Under the pieces are notes generated by a model, which saw nothing but the letters and a program-made list of their open reading frames with translations, ran no database searches and was not told the DNA's origin. Source: Arthrobacter sp. APC 3897 (GTDB taxonomy: Bacteria > Actinomycetota > Actinomycetes > Actinomycetales > Micrococcaceae). From it: a stretch of 64,000 nucleotides of DNA. Positions 34,609 to 43,831 of this stretch are shown here, in pieces. The DNA lies in the NCBI RefSeq assembly GCF_030407495.1, contig NZ_JASDDG010000016.1, positions 23,534 to 87,533 on the forward strand. Direction: 5' to 3'. The first letter of the stretch is position 1. Each line of letters starts with the position of its first letter. A program made the translations under genes and the position numbers.

Positions 34609-37600
34609 CTACTCACCCGTAATCAAGAACTTCGCGGATTCAATCCCGGCCAGGGTCCCTGCTCCTATGCCTCCGGAGCGCAGCAGAGCCTGTTTATTAA
34701 CCCCGTTTTCAAGAAGGCCGGCGACCGTACTTGTATTCGTCCGTGCCGCTTGGGACAGCGTACTAGAGGGAGAAGGGCCGCCGGGGAGATAGGTCAGCCC
34801 CCCGCCAGTAATGGCCGCCCAGGTGAGATCCCCCGCACGTATCTCGTCCCCCGCGATGGTCTTGTCGGCCAATGTACCGGCTACGCCGCCGCCGCTCCCG
34901 AGAGCTGTCATTCGCCACAGCGTGTGTGACGTTCGACTTGCAGTGCCGTTGGCTAGCGCATACACCGAGTGTCCTCCGGCTTTGGCGAGGGTCCCGCCTG
35001 CAGGACCGGCAAGTCCTCCGACGGCGCCGCTGACTCCACCCCCGACCATGGCCCCGGCGAGCCCTCGCCAGCTGTCAACCCCTCCGTTCTTGACCGTGTA
35101 GATAGCCCCGCCGCCGACAGCACCTGCGGCTCCGTTCACTCCTGCGTTGATCGCTGCGTAGCCGCCAAGCCGCGACAACGACGACGACGTTGCCATAGCC
35201 GCACGTGACGCCGCGATGCCTGCACCGCCCAGAGCACCAGTCACGCCCACTGCAGCCGATTGCGCCCAATTGACCTCGCCGGTGGTGGCCTTCTGGATGA
35301 CGACGTCGGCGCCAAAGCTCATCAATCCCAAACCGGCAACCTGGCCGCCGGGTACAAACATCAGCGCCAAGCCGGCCGCTACTGCCACGCCGCCGACGAT
35401 ATATGAGTGCTCGTTCATCCAGTCACCTACTGCCGTAAACGCTCCCCGGTTGGAACCGTCGTAGGCCTTCAGCTCCTCATCCGTCAACGGACTCAGTCCC
35501 GTCGGGTCCGAAGTGTTCAACGGGTTGTTGCCCGCGTAGGAGTACGGGTTCCCGTCCCAGCCAGCGCCGAGGACCGGGGCCAGCGGGTCCGTGGACAGGA
35601 AGCCGCGCGTAGCGGGGTCGTAGCCACGGGCGCCTAGCCATTCCAGCCCCGCGATATCCAGGCCACCGTCGCCGGTCAGACCGATGCCAGCGGGCAATCC
35701 ACCGGCCATTCCGGGCGCTGTCCCGATGCCGGGCATGGCGCCTCCGGACATAGTTCCCGGTTCGGGGATGACCGAAGCGCCCAGCACCGCCCACGGATCA
35801 GTTTCATCCGTAGGACGGGCAGCACGCCACCCCGGCGCGACCCAAGCCTCGCCGATCCCGGTCACACCGCCGGGCAGGTTCAACACCTGCTCCTCGCTGA
35901 TACCGGCCAGCGTCGGCACCGCGCTGGCACTGTCCCACCACACCGGGCAGCCATCCACGGACGCCAGCTCACCCAGAGCATCCACCCACAACGTATGCCG
36001 CGCCGTTTCCGCCCCGTCCGGGGTGCGGTCCACAGCCCCCTGCAGATACCCCGTCTCGCCCCAGGCGTATTCAGTCCAGGACCCGTCCGCGCCGATCAGC
36101 CGCGACCGGCGGCCCAACCCGTCGTAGACGTACTCCGTCCGGGAGCCGTCCGGATCCGCAACCGAGAGCAGCTGCCCGGCCGCGTCATAGGCATAGCTGC
36201 GGGGTCCAGCCGGGGTGTGTTCGCGGACCAGGCGTCCGCCGGCGTCGTACTCCCATTCCGGGACCTGCGCGCGGGCGTTAGCTGCAGCGCCGGTTTCCCG
36301 CATCGGCGTGGTGGCTGCGGCAACCAGCTGTCCGGCACCGTCGTAGCCGTACCGGCTCACCGTGCCTGCCCGGGTCAGGCCGGTGATCCGGCCGTCCTCA
36401 TCCCGGCCGATCAGGGTGATATCCGCAGCGCTGTCAGAATCCGCTCCGTTGGTGCGGGTGTGCTCGGACAGGTACCCGTTCCGGTATACCCATTCCTGCG
36501 CCAGGTCCCCGGCAGTGACAGCGGTCAGGCGGCCTGAGGGGTCATGCGTGAACTGCGCTTCTCCAAGGCGGGGCTTGTGCACGGTCTTGACCCGCCCGGC
36601 AGCGTCCCGTTTATAAGTGGTGGTGGTCCCGGTGGTGTCAGTGAAGGACGTACGGTTCCCGTCCGCGTCATACTCCCATGACAGGCCCTCGCCTCCGCGG
36701 ATGCGGGAGGTCAGCTGGCCCCGGCGGTTGAACCCGAGTTCGTGCTCGACCGTCAGCTCGTCAACACCGGTGTGATCACTAATGACCACGCGGCGGTTCA
36801 TAGCGTCGCGGTCCACGGAGGCCAGCAGCTTTCCGTTATGGGAGGTGCTCTCCTCCCGTCCGGCCGCGTCATAGGTCCAGGTGGTGGTGTTGCCGTCCGG
36901 GTCCGTCTGGGACAGCTGGCGCCCCGCCGGATCATAGGTCGCCGTAGTGACCCGGCCCAACGGATCGCTGACCGAATCCACCTGATCCGTCTCGGTATAC
37001 GTGCGGGTCGTAACCCCGCCCAGCGGGTCGGTGATCCGGATAAGCCGGCCGCGGACGTCGTACTCGAACCGGGTCCGGCCACCGACGCCGTTGACGGTCT
37101 CGGTCAGTTCCCCGGCCACGTTGTACTTGAACCGGCGGGTGCCGTACCAGGAGTCCTGGGAGAAGCTCAGCCGGCCGACCTTGTCATACCCGTACCTGGC
37201 GTTGCCGTTCCCGGCGGTGACCCGCAGGATGAGCCGCCCGGCAGCGTCGTATTCGAAGGTTTCGGTTTCCCCGGTGGGAAGGATCCGTGCGGTCACGCGC
37301 TGATCAGCGTCATATACCAGTTCCGTCACCGCACCCAGCGGATCAACCGTTTTCCACGGACGTCCGCAGACATCGTATTCGTACCGGGTCACCGCACCGG
37401 ACGGGGAGGTCACCGAGATGATCTTCCCGGCAACATCGCGTTCCAAGCGGGTCAGGCCGCCGTCGCCGTCGAGTAGTTCCACCGGGTTCCCGGCTGCGTC
37501 ATAGGTGGTCAGCTCTGCGGACCCGTCCGCAGTTTCGGAACGGACCGGCCGGCCGTATTCATCGAACGTGTAGGTGGCGGAGGAGAACGCATCTGCCACG

Positions 37601-40251
37601 GTGGCGGTGCCGGCCCGGCGGTCCGTAGCGACCTCCGACCTCACGCCGGTCGGGTCTACGACGGCGGTGAGGTTCCCGATCTTGTCGTACTCACGAATCC
37701 AGTCGTGCCCGGCCGGGTCCGTGATCCCGGTCAGCCGAGACAGGGTGTCGTGGGTGAAGCCCCAGCGGGCGCCGTCGGGCAGGATCGCTGCGGTGACGTT
37801 GCCGAGTTCGTCAAAGACCCGCTCAATACTCCGGCCCAGCGGGTCGATGGTGCGGACCAGCTCGCCGTTGGCAGCGTATTCCAGTGCGGTCCGGCCGCCG
37901 TCCGGTGCAACCGATGCGGTGATCCGCCCGGCGTCGTCGTATTCGAAGGACCAAACGGCGCCATCGGGGTCCTCACGCCGGGCCAACAGCCCGGCAGCGT
38001 TATAGGTGAAGCGGGTTTCCGCGCCGGATGGAGTGATGCCGGCTGCGGGGCGGCCGGCCTCGTCGCGGAGAATCCTTGCCGTGTCCCCGACAGCGTTTCG
38101 GGTTGCAACCAGGTCACCATATTGGTCGTAGTCGAACTCCACGCTTACGCCGGCCGGATCGGTGACGCGGGTGAGAAGCCCGTCCCGCCATTCCAGTTCA
38201 GTGCGCCCGCCCAGCGGATCCATGATCACCGAGGGATCACGGGAAAGCTCATCCGCGTACTCATAGGTGACAACGGACCCGGATTCCGTGACCAGGGTGG
38301 TGATGCGGTCCTGCTCGTCCCATCCATAGGTCAGATCTGCGCCTTCGGGCGTGACGGTGCGGATGCGGCGGCCCCGCTCGTCATAGGCATGGACGGTGAC
38401 GGCGCCGTCGCGTTCGGTGAAGGAGACGAGGTTTCCGTGCCGATCATAGGCCATGGACTGGCGGTGGTCGTGCGAGTCCAGGACCCCGACCAGGCGGCCC
38501 TTGGTATCAGCGATCCAGGAGTTGGAGCGGGTGCCGTCCTCGTCCGAGACCGCCGTGACCCGGCCGGGCAGGTACGCAAAGCGGGTGCGGCGGCCGTGCT
38601 GGGTCACCTGCAGGATCACCCGGCCCTGCTCGTCATAGGTGTTTTCGGCTTCTAGAACTCCGGCCGCGGAGTACACGGCGTCAATCAGCCCGGCGTCGTT
38701 CCACCGGTACGTGCGTGTCCCGGTTTCGGTGGTGACGCTGACGAGCCGGCCGGCGTCGTCGTATCCGTATTCGGCTCTGCGCCCGTCCGACGCCCTCACC
38801 ACGGCGGCAAGACCGTTCACGTAATCGATGTCCAGGAACCGGCCGCGCACATGCGACAGCCGGGACACCAGGCCAGGGCGGCCGGCATCGTCGGCCTCAC
38901 CGTTTTCCGCCGGGACCTCGCGGTGCACGGACACAGTCCGGCCCGGCCCGGACCCGGCACCCAGCCACACCCCGGCCAGGGTGTAGGCCCACCAGGAGCC
39001 CCGGTTGTCGCGGACCACCAGCAAATCCGTGCTGCCCTCACTGACGGCGGACAGCTCTGCGAAGATGGCCCCGGCGGCCGGTTCGCGGGTCAGCCAATAG
39101 TTCTCCCCGATTCCACGGGCCCAACCCTCGCCTTCCCGGGGGAAGCCCACTGCGCGTCCGTCGGCCATGGTCCAGGTACAACCGTCATCCGAGAGCTCCA
39201 GATGCTGATCCAGGACAGATGCCCAGCCCGGGCCAAACGCCCCGACAACTTCCTGCGGCGCCAAGGAGTTGTACATCCTCGACAACACCAGGTTCGAGGC
39301 AGCGCCGGTAAACCCCAGATCCCTTTCGGGTTCAATGAAGTTGCCCGTGGCCGTGTTCACCGGGTCATCGGCGTATCCGGTGGTCGGGACCGCGCCATAA
39401 GCCGTAGGCGGATCAATGACCAGCGCGCCCCGCGTAGCGTCTACACCCGCGGCGGCTAAAGCAGCTGCCAGGGCCGCGTCTGACAGGGTTGAGACGTTCC
39501 CTTCGCCTCCTGCTGCCGCGAATGCGTCAGCGAGAGTGGTGGCCCATACCGCGTCGGCTTCATTGGCATCCCGGTATTGCTTGAGGGCCATGAGCACCCC
39601 GCCGGCTTCGATGGTGCCCCAGTAGCAATTGTCCGTGAAGTCAGTGAGCTGGTTCCTCAGGCGCCCCACCATCCCGTCCAGCTCATCATCCAAAGCCCGG
39701 GAGTCGGCCGCGAACTGCCGCAGGTTGGCCGGCCGCGCCGATGACGTTCCTCCGCCGTAGCCTCCGCCGCTGCCCGGCTGTGGAGTGGTGCGTGGCGCGA
39801 CCGTTGCTGTCTGCTCGAAGTTCGGTCCCGGCACCGGGTCCATATTCGTGCGTTCCTTGACCCCGGTGATCCAGTCGGTGAACTTTTCCCACCCGTTGCG
39901 GTCTAGGTAATCCCTGACCCACGCGTTGTTTTCCCGTCGCCGGTTGTCCTCTTCCCGTCCCGCCTCGCTCATTTTCCTGACGTACTCGCCCACTTGGCGG
40001 AGCGCTTCAGCGAGCCGCTTGGCGTCGTTGGCCGCAGTATCGGCGTTCTCCTGGAAAATGTCCGAGAAACGTCCTTTGAAGTCTTCCTTTGCCTGCTGCA
40101 CATAGGCGGAACGCGAGCCGGACTTTTGCTCAATGGAATCAGCCGCGGTTTCGAACATACGCTTCACGGTGGCCGCAACGCCATAGTCGTAGCGGCCGCC
40201 GTATTTGCGGTCCGATTCCGGCAACAACGGCATTTCGACAAAATCAGTCAT
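34609..40251 (-). CDS. Giant RHS/YD-repeat polymorphic toxin with WXG100-like N-terminus
   Basis: This 1880-residue protein has three parts. The N-terminus (about 1-270) is helical, with two WXG100/LXG-like bundles (one contains CYWGTIEAG) and a Gly-rich linker; no signal peptide is present, as expected for type VII substrates. A DUF6531-type cap (from about 294; DPVNTATGNFIEPERDLGF) is followed by a long YD-repeat shell (many YDAAGR/YDELGN units) closing with the RHS core motif GYDPATRGFLSTDP near residue 1540 and DPTGL (1582-1586). The tip (about 1587-1880) is Gly/Ala-rich with several hydrophobic stretches (VGGVAVAAGLALMFVPGG, then many GGA repeats) and no nuclease or ADP-ribosyltransferase motif that I can see. 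The ATG at 40251 has a GGGGGG site. It follows a WXG100 gene and precedes the immunity-like gene. Confidence 0.9.
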   Translation of the reverse strand: MTDFVEMPLLPESDRKYGGRYDYGVAATVKRMFETAADSIEQKSGSRSAYVQQAKEDFKGRFSDIFQENADTAANDAKRLAEALRQVGEYVRKMSEAGREEDNRRRENNAWVRDYLDRNGWEKFTDWITGVKERTNMDPVPGPNFEQTATVAPRTTPQPGSGGGYGGGTSSARPANLRQFAADSRALDDELDGMVGRLRNQLTDFTDNCYWGTIEAGGVLMALKQYRDANEADAVWATTLADAFAAAGGEGNVSTLSDAALAAALAAAGVDATRGALVIDPPTAYGAVPTTGYADDPVNTATGNFIEPERDLGFTGAASNLVLSRMYNSLAPQEVVGAFGPGWASVLDQHLELSDDGCTWTMADGRAVGFPREGEGWARGIGENYWLTREPAAGAIFAELSAVSEGSTDLLVVRDNRGSWWAYTLAGVWLGAGSGPGRTVSVHREVPAENGEADDAGRPGLVSRLSHVRGRFLDIDYVNGLAAVVRASDGRRAEYGYDDAGRLVSVTTETGTRTYRWNDAGLIDAVYSAAGVLEAENTYDEQGRVILQVTQHGRRTRFAYLPGRVTAVSDEDGTRSNSWIADTKGRLVGVLDSHDHRQSMAYDRHGNLVSFTERDGAVTVHAYDERGRRIRTVTPEGADLTYGWDEQDRITTLVTESGSVVTYEYADELSRDPSVIMDPLGGRTELEWRDGLLTRVTDPAGVSVEFDYDQYGDLVATRNAVGDTARILRDEAGRPAAGITPSGAETRFTYNAAGLLARREDPDGAVWSFEYDDAGRITASVAPDGGRTALEYAANGELVRTIDPLGRSIERVFDELGNVTAAILPDGARWGFTHDTLSRLTGITDPAGHDWIREYDKIGNLTAVVDPTGVRSEVATDRRAGTATVADAFSSATYTFDEYGRPVRSETADGSAELTTYDAAGNPVELLDGDGGLTRLERDVAGKIISVTSPSGAVTRYEYDVCGRPWKTVDPLGAVTELVYDADQRVTARILPTGETETFEYDAAGRLILRVTAGNGNARYGYDKVGRLSFSQDSWYGTRRFKYNVAGELTETVNGVGGRTRFEYDVRGRLIRITDPLGGVTTRTYTETDQVDSVSDPLGRVTTATYDPAGRQLSQTDPDGNTTTWTYDAAGREESTSHNGKLLASVDRDAMNRRVVISDHTGVDELTVEHELGFNRRGQLTSRIRGGEGLSWEYDADGNRTSFTDTTGTTTTYKRDAAGRVKTVHKPRLGEAQFTHDPSGRLTAVTAGDLAQEWVYRNGYLSEHTRTNGADSDSAADITLIGRDEDGRITGLTRAGTVSRYGYDGAGQLVAAATTPMRETGAAANARAQVPEWEYDAGGRLVREHTPAGPRSYAYDAAGQLLSVADPDGSRTEYVYDGLGRRSRLIGADGSWTEYAWGETGYLQGAVDRTPDGAETARHTLWVDALGELASVDGCPVWWDSASAVPTLAGISEEQVLNLPGGVTGIGEAWVAPGWRAARPTDETDPWAVLGASVIPEPGTMSGGAMPGIGTAPGMAGGLPAGIGLTGDGGLDIAGLEWLGARGYDPATRGFLSTDPLAPVLGAGWDGNPYSYAGNNPLNTSDPTGLSPLTDEELKAYDGSNRGAFTAVGDWMNEHSYIVGGVAVAAGLALMFVPGGQVAGLGLMSFGADVVIQKATTGEVNWAQSAAVGVTGALGGAGIAASRAAMATSSSLSRLGGYAAINAGVNGAAGAVGGGAIYTVKNGGVDSWRGLAGAMVGGGVSGAVGGLAGPAGGTLAKAGGHSVYALANGTASRTSHTLWRMTALGSGGGVAGTLADKTIAGDEIRAGDLTWAAITGGGLTYLPGGPSPSSTLSQAARTNTSTVAGLLENGVNKQALLRSGGIGAGTLAGIESAKFLITGE

Positions 40252-40393
40252 ATTCAGGCCCCCCACTGAGCGAGAAAAAGAAACACAAGAACATTCGGCG
40301 GCCCCGGCGCGGGAGGTAAACCGCGGACAACTGGCACGCACACTAACAGGGAACCGGCTCGAAGAACCGGACCGGGCTTCGGAAAAGCATGAA

Positions 40394-40436
40394 AGGGCCG
40401 GGCAGCCAGCCGTCGGAACGGTGCCTCCCCGGCCCT
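40394..40436 (-). terminator. Hairpin between the WXG100 gene and the RHS gene
   Basis: AGGGCCGGG (40394-40402) and CCCGGCCCT (40428-40436) form 9-bp arms around a 25-nt loop, without a U-tract. Position after a small, probably abundant, secreted partner suggests partial termination (attenuation). Confidence 0.4.
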
Positions 40437-40461
40437 ACACCAGCAAGCAGTTACCAGATGC

Positions 40462-40743
40462 TCAGGCGCCGCCGCCTGCGGAGAAGATGTCCTGTGAAAT
40501 CTTCTGCAGCTGTGTCCGCAGCTCTTCCAGCTCCTGGCGGGCCTTGTCCAGGGCAGCCTTGGTTTCCGGCCACGTGGATCCGCGGAACTGCGCTGCAAGC
40601 GGGCCGTCCCAAACGTTCGGATCCGACAGGATCTTGCCCTGCGCATCCAGTGCGGCAATCTGATCCGTGAAACCGCCGTTGATAATGGCCTGCACCTGGC
40701 CGATTGCGGACTTGGCCTGCTCAGTGGACAACACGCGTGACAT
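40462..40743 (-). CDS. WXG100-family (EsxA-like) secretion partner
   Basis: This 93-residue helical-hairpin protein has a W-x-G turn (Trp45-Asp46-Gly47 in VWDGPLAAQF) at the usual central position, flanked by two amphipathic helices, and no signal peptide. Such proteins are exported by type VII systems alone or as partners of larger toxins. ATG at 40743 with GGGGGAG upstream; an in-frame upstream start adds eight residues and is less likely. It lies just upstream of the RHS gene on the same strand and is divergent from the secretion genes. Confidence 0.9.
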   Translation of the reverse strand: MSRVLSTEQAKSAIGQVQAIINGGFTDQIAALDAQGKILSDPNVWDGPLAAQFRGSTWPETKAALDKARQELEELRTQLQKISQDIFSAGGGA

Positions 40744-40963
40744 GAAAATCTCCCCCTGTTGAGTCAATTACTTTCGACCGGCGAATCAACCGCCAGGTGC
40801 CGCACAGGTGCGACAGCCAGTGATTACCTCGCGCGCCCCAGAGTACCAATTTCACTACATTAGGAAAGCGCGACACGTCATCTAGATGCCGGATAGCGTC
40901 TTGGCTGGAACCTCCTATTATGATTCTCAGGGCACTGCGAACGGATCCGGGGGACTAGTAACC

Positions 40964-43831
40964 ATGCCGCAAAACACCCGCCTGCAAAAATTCAGGCGCC
41001 GAACCGCTCCGGGCAGATGGCTGGGCACACTTTTTATCACCGTCGGGTTGGTTGCCGCGGCGGCATGCACGCCGTCGCCCGAGCCCCAGGCAGAGGCTGT
41101 GTCCAATCCGGTCAAGCTGCTGCAGAGTGTTCATGTGGGCCTGTCTCCGGCAGCCGGAGTCCAGTCAGTTGAAGGAACCACCATCTCGGTGTCTGCCGAG
41201 GGTGCGTCCTCTGCTGCAGACACGACCTACGATGCCGAGGAGGCGGTGGACGGTCTGCCGGTGCGGGTAAGCCTGCAGTACCGTGCCGGCGAAAAGTCCG
41301 GCTCTGACCTCGCCGACTTACAGGGCCATACCGGTCCGGTCGAAATCGACCTGACGGTGGAGAACCTGACGGTCAAACCGCAGGTTGTGGAATATGACGC
41401 CGCGGGCCAGACCCACGCCAACACCGCCTTTGTGGGTGCCCCGCTAACCATTGCCGCGTCAACGAAGCTCAACGGTGTCCGGGTCGATGACATCACGCCG
41501 GGTTCCGCGGACGGGGCCCAGGGCACCAACGGTGTCCTCAGCCGTTCCGAAGACGGTGCCGCCGTAGTGCAGTGGGCCACTGTGCTGGCACCGCCGCGCT
41601 CGGGTGCGAGCACCACACTGCGCCTCGCAGCAGATGTCAGGGATTTCCAGGTACCGGACATTGACGTCGCCGTTCAACCGGGGATCAGCACCGATATGAG
41701 CGTTGACGGTGTGCTTGCCGCAGCCTTCTCCTCCGACGCGGGTTCGGAAATGGAGCTGCAGACCCGTACCATTTCCCTGGTCTCAGAGGTGAACACCGTC
41801 CTGATCAAAGCCGGGGCCACCATCACCGAAGTCCGGCAGAACCTGGATACCACCTCGCAAACCCTCGGCGCCAAGACAGCCGGTGAGCTGCGGGACAGTT
41901 CCGAAGCGCTGGCCGCCACCATGTCCGGGCTGAAGGACCAGCTGACCGCACTCGGTGCCAATCTGGAAACCGCCGCAAAAGGCACGCAGTCGGTGACCTT
42001 GTCCCAACTGCAGCAGACGGTGTCGGCGGTGGACTCCATGCTCGGAGACACCTCGGCACCTCCGCCCGTGACTCCGGTCGACGGCGTTGGCTGCGCTGCT
42101 GAGGTGGCCAAGCCCCGACCGGGCTCAACCGTCTACTCCAGCATCCTGACCATGGCCTCGCAGCTCGATGCCTATGCGACCGTCAACGCGGACTGCCGCG
42201 ACACGGTGGCCGAAGCCATTGAAGCGACCATGGGCCCGCTTGATCCCACACCTGAGGAATGCGCTGAACAGGGTTCCATGACGTGCTCGCTTTACGGCTC
42301 CGCAGTGACAGTCACCGCCGCCTTGGTGGGCCTGGTGAAAAAAGGCGAGGCGCTGACGAACGAGTTGGAACCCAAAATTGTAGAGGGTGCGCTGGCTAAC
42401 CAGCGGTCTTCCGCCGAGACCCTCAAACAGGCAAGCACGCAGCTCGCAGCCATCCTTGAGAAGCCGGACTCCCCGGAGGACTACAAGAGCGCACTCACGG
42501 GTGTGCTGCAGGCGATTGAGGCTGCTGAGGAATCCGGCCAGGCTTCTGCCGATGCCACCCGGGACGCATCCGCCGCAGCCCGCAGCAGCATCGACGGACT
42601 CCGGGACCGGCTCAGCGCCGTCGGATTGTCCGCGGAGACCGCCCGGACCGAGTTGCATGGCGGCCCGTTGTGGGACCGTTCCATGACGGCACAGAGCGAG
42701 GAACTTGCCGCAGAGTTGTGCGCGTTGGCAGACGGCGAAGCTCCGCGCGACGGCCGGCTCTCCACCCGCGATGCCGAGCGTCTGCGTTCCTACCTGACTT
42801 CTGTTCCCTGCGGACAGCCCGGTGAGACTGCCCCCATAGAAGCACTGACCCCGCCGCTCGGGTTCCGGGACCCCTTGGACGTACGGCTCGACGGTCAGTC
42901 CACGGCATGGGATGAAGTCCTGAGCCATGTGGATACCACTGGTGCAGACCAGGCCATTTCCCAGGCTTTCACTGCTTTGGATCAGTCGATTGACGGCATT
43001 GCCACAAATCTGGACGCAGTCAGTGACGCAGTTGCGGCCATGGACACCGCCGCCACAGGCGGTGCCGCAGGCACCCGCCGCGGACTTGTTGCACTGCAGG
43101 TGACCCTTGAGGACGCCATCGCCGGTTCGGCGGAGGTCCACACGAATCTGGAGAACGTAAAGTCCCAGCAGGAGAAGCTCCAGGAAGGCGTAAAGAATGC
43201 GCTGACTGAGGTCTCGGCCGAAACGGCCGAAGAGATTTACCGGGCGGTGGACGAGCAGGTGCGTCAGGTCAACGAGATCGGCACGGCAGGTTCCGAGTCT
43301 GTCACTTCGGCCTTCAACCGTTCCATCGCCGGGCTGAAGTCCACCTCGGACCAGGTGGTGAACGACGCCGGGGAGACCGTGGACCGGCAGCGCGGTCAGT
43401 TGCAGGAGGAAGGCAGCGCCCTGGCCGAAGCTCTTAGCGCGAGCACGCAGTCCTCACTGGAACGCATTGCTTCCAGCACATCAAACTCCACCCGCGATAT
43501 GGAGGGCGCAGACGCCCTGCTGTCCTCCAGCCTCAACAAGGTGATGCTGGATTTGGGCGACCGGACGGTAAATGGATCCGGCCTCCTCGGTTCCATGGCC
43601 ACCAGCGCCGCCAAAGCCGACACAGCGGATTACCAGCTGGCCCTGGCCGCGCAGAACGCCGAAGGGTACGCGAATATCCGGTCCCGAGATGTTGCGGCGC
43701 TGCTGCTCCGTCAGGCGCAGTTCAAAGCCTCGCTCACCGCCGTCGACGAGATGCCGGCCTTCCACCTCACAGTGCCTGACGGCGCTGTGTCGCAGACCCT
43801 GTACACGTTCAAGATCGGCGGCGCAGCATGA
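40964..43831 (+). CDS. Large secreted lipoprotein, possible EsaA/YueB-like component of the secretion locus
   Basis: This 955-residue protein has a basic N-terminus, a hydrophobic segment (WLGTLFITVGLVAAAAC) and a probable lipid-attachment Cys at residue 35. Residues about 60-240 form a beta-rich domain; the rest is long helical/coiled-coil segments rich in Ala, Ser and Gln, with a Cys-containing middle. Size, helix content and outside location recall the extracellular part of EsaA/YueB from Firmicutes type VII systems, but I do not see the multiple C-terminal membrane helices. No family is confirmed. The ATG at 40964 is chosen because the signal begins there. It overlaps the next gene by 4 nt (ATGA). 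Confidence 0.8.
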   Translation: MPQNTRLQKFRRRTAPGRWLGTLFITVGLVAAAACTPSPEPQAEAVSNPVKLLQSVHVGLSPAAGVQSVEGTTISVSAEGASSAADTTYDAEEAVDGLPVRVSLQYRAGEKSGSDLADLQGHTGPVEIDLTVENLTVKPQVVEYDAAGQTHANTAFVGAPLTIAASTKLNGVRVDDITPGSADGAQGTNGVLSRSEDGAAVVQWATVLAPPRSGASTTLRLAADVRDFQVPDIDVAVQPGISTDMSVDGVLAAAFSSDAGSEMELQTRTISLVSEVNTVLIKAGATITEVRQNLDTTSQTLGAKTAGELRDSSEALAATMSGLKDQLTALGANLETAAKGTQSVTLSQLQQTVSAVDSMLGDTSAPPPVTPVDGVGCAAEVAKPRPGSTVYSSILTMASQLDAYATVNADCRDTVAEAIEATMGPLDPTPEECAEQGSMTCSLYGSAVTVTAALVGLVKKGEALTNELEPKIVEGALANQRSSAETLKQASTQLAAILEKPDSPEDYKSALTGVLQAIEAAEESGQASADATRDASAAARSSIDGLRDRLSAVGLSAETARTELHGGPLWDRSMTAQSEELAAELCALADGEAPRDGRLSTRDAERLRSYLTSVPCGQPGETAPIEALTPPLGFRDPLDVRLDGQSTAWDEVLSHVDTTGADQAISQAFTALDQSIDGIATNLDAVSDAVAAMDTAATGGAAGTRRGLVALQVTLEDAIAGSAEVHTNLENVKSQQEKLQEGVKNALTEVSAETAEEIYRAVDEQVRQVNEIGTAGSESVTSAFNRSIAGLKSTSDQVVNDAGETVDRQRGQLQEEGSALAEALSASTQSSLERIASSTSNSTRDMEGADALLSSSLNKVMLDLGDRTVNGSGLLGSMATSAAKADTADYQLALAAQNAEGYANIRSRDVAALLLRQAQFKASLTAVDEMPAFHLTVPDGAVSQTLYTFKIGGAA

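Noticed and set aside
34609..40251. Nuclease or deaminase toxin domain at the RHS tip
   Set aside because: I looked for HNH, deaminase HAE/PCxxC, AHH and ADP-ribosyltransferase patterns after DPTGL and saw none.
42125..43141. 338-codon minus-strand frame within the lipoprotein gene
   Set aside because: The + strand has a signal peptide, coherent coiled-coil pattern and overlaps with the next gene; the minus frame is a shadow.
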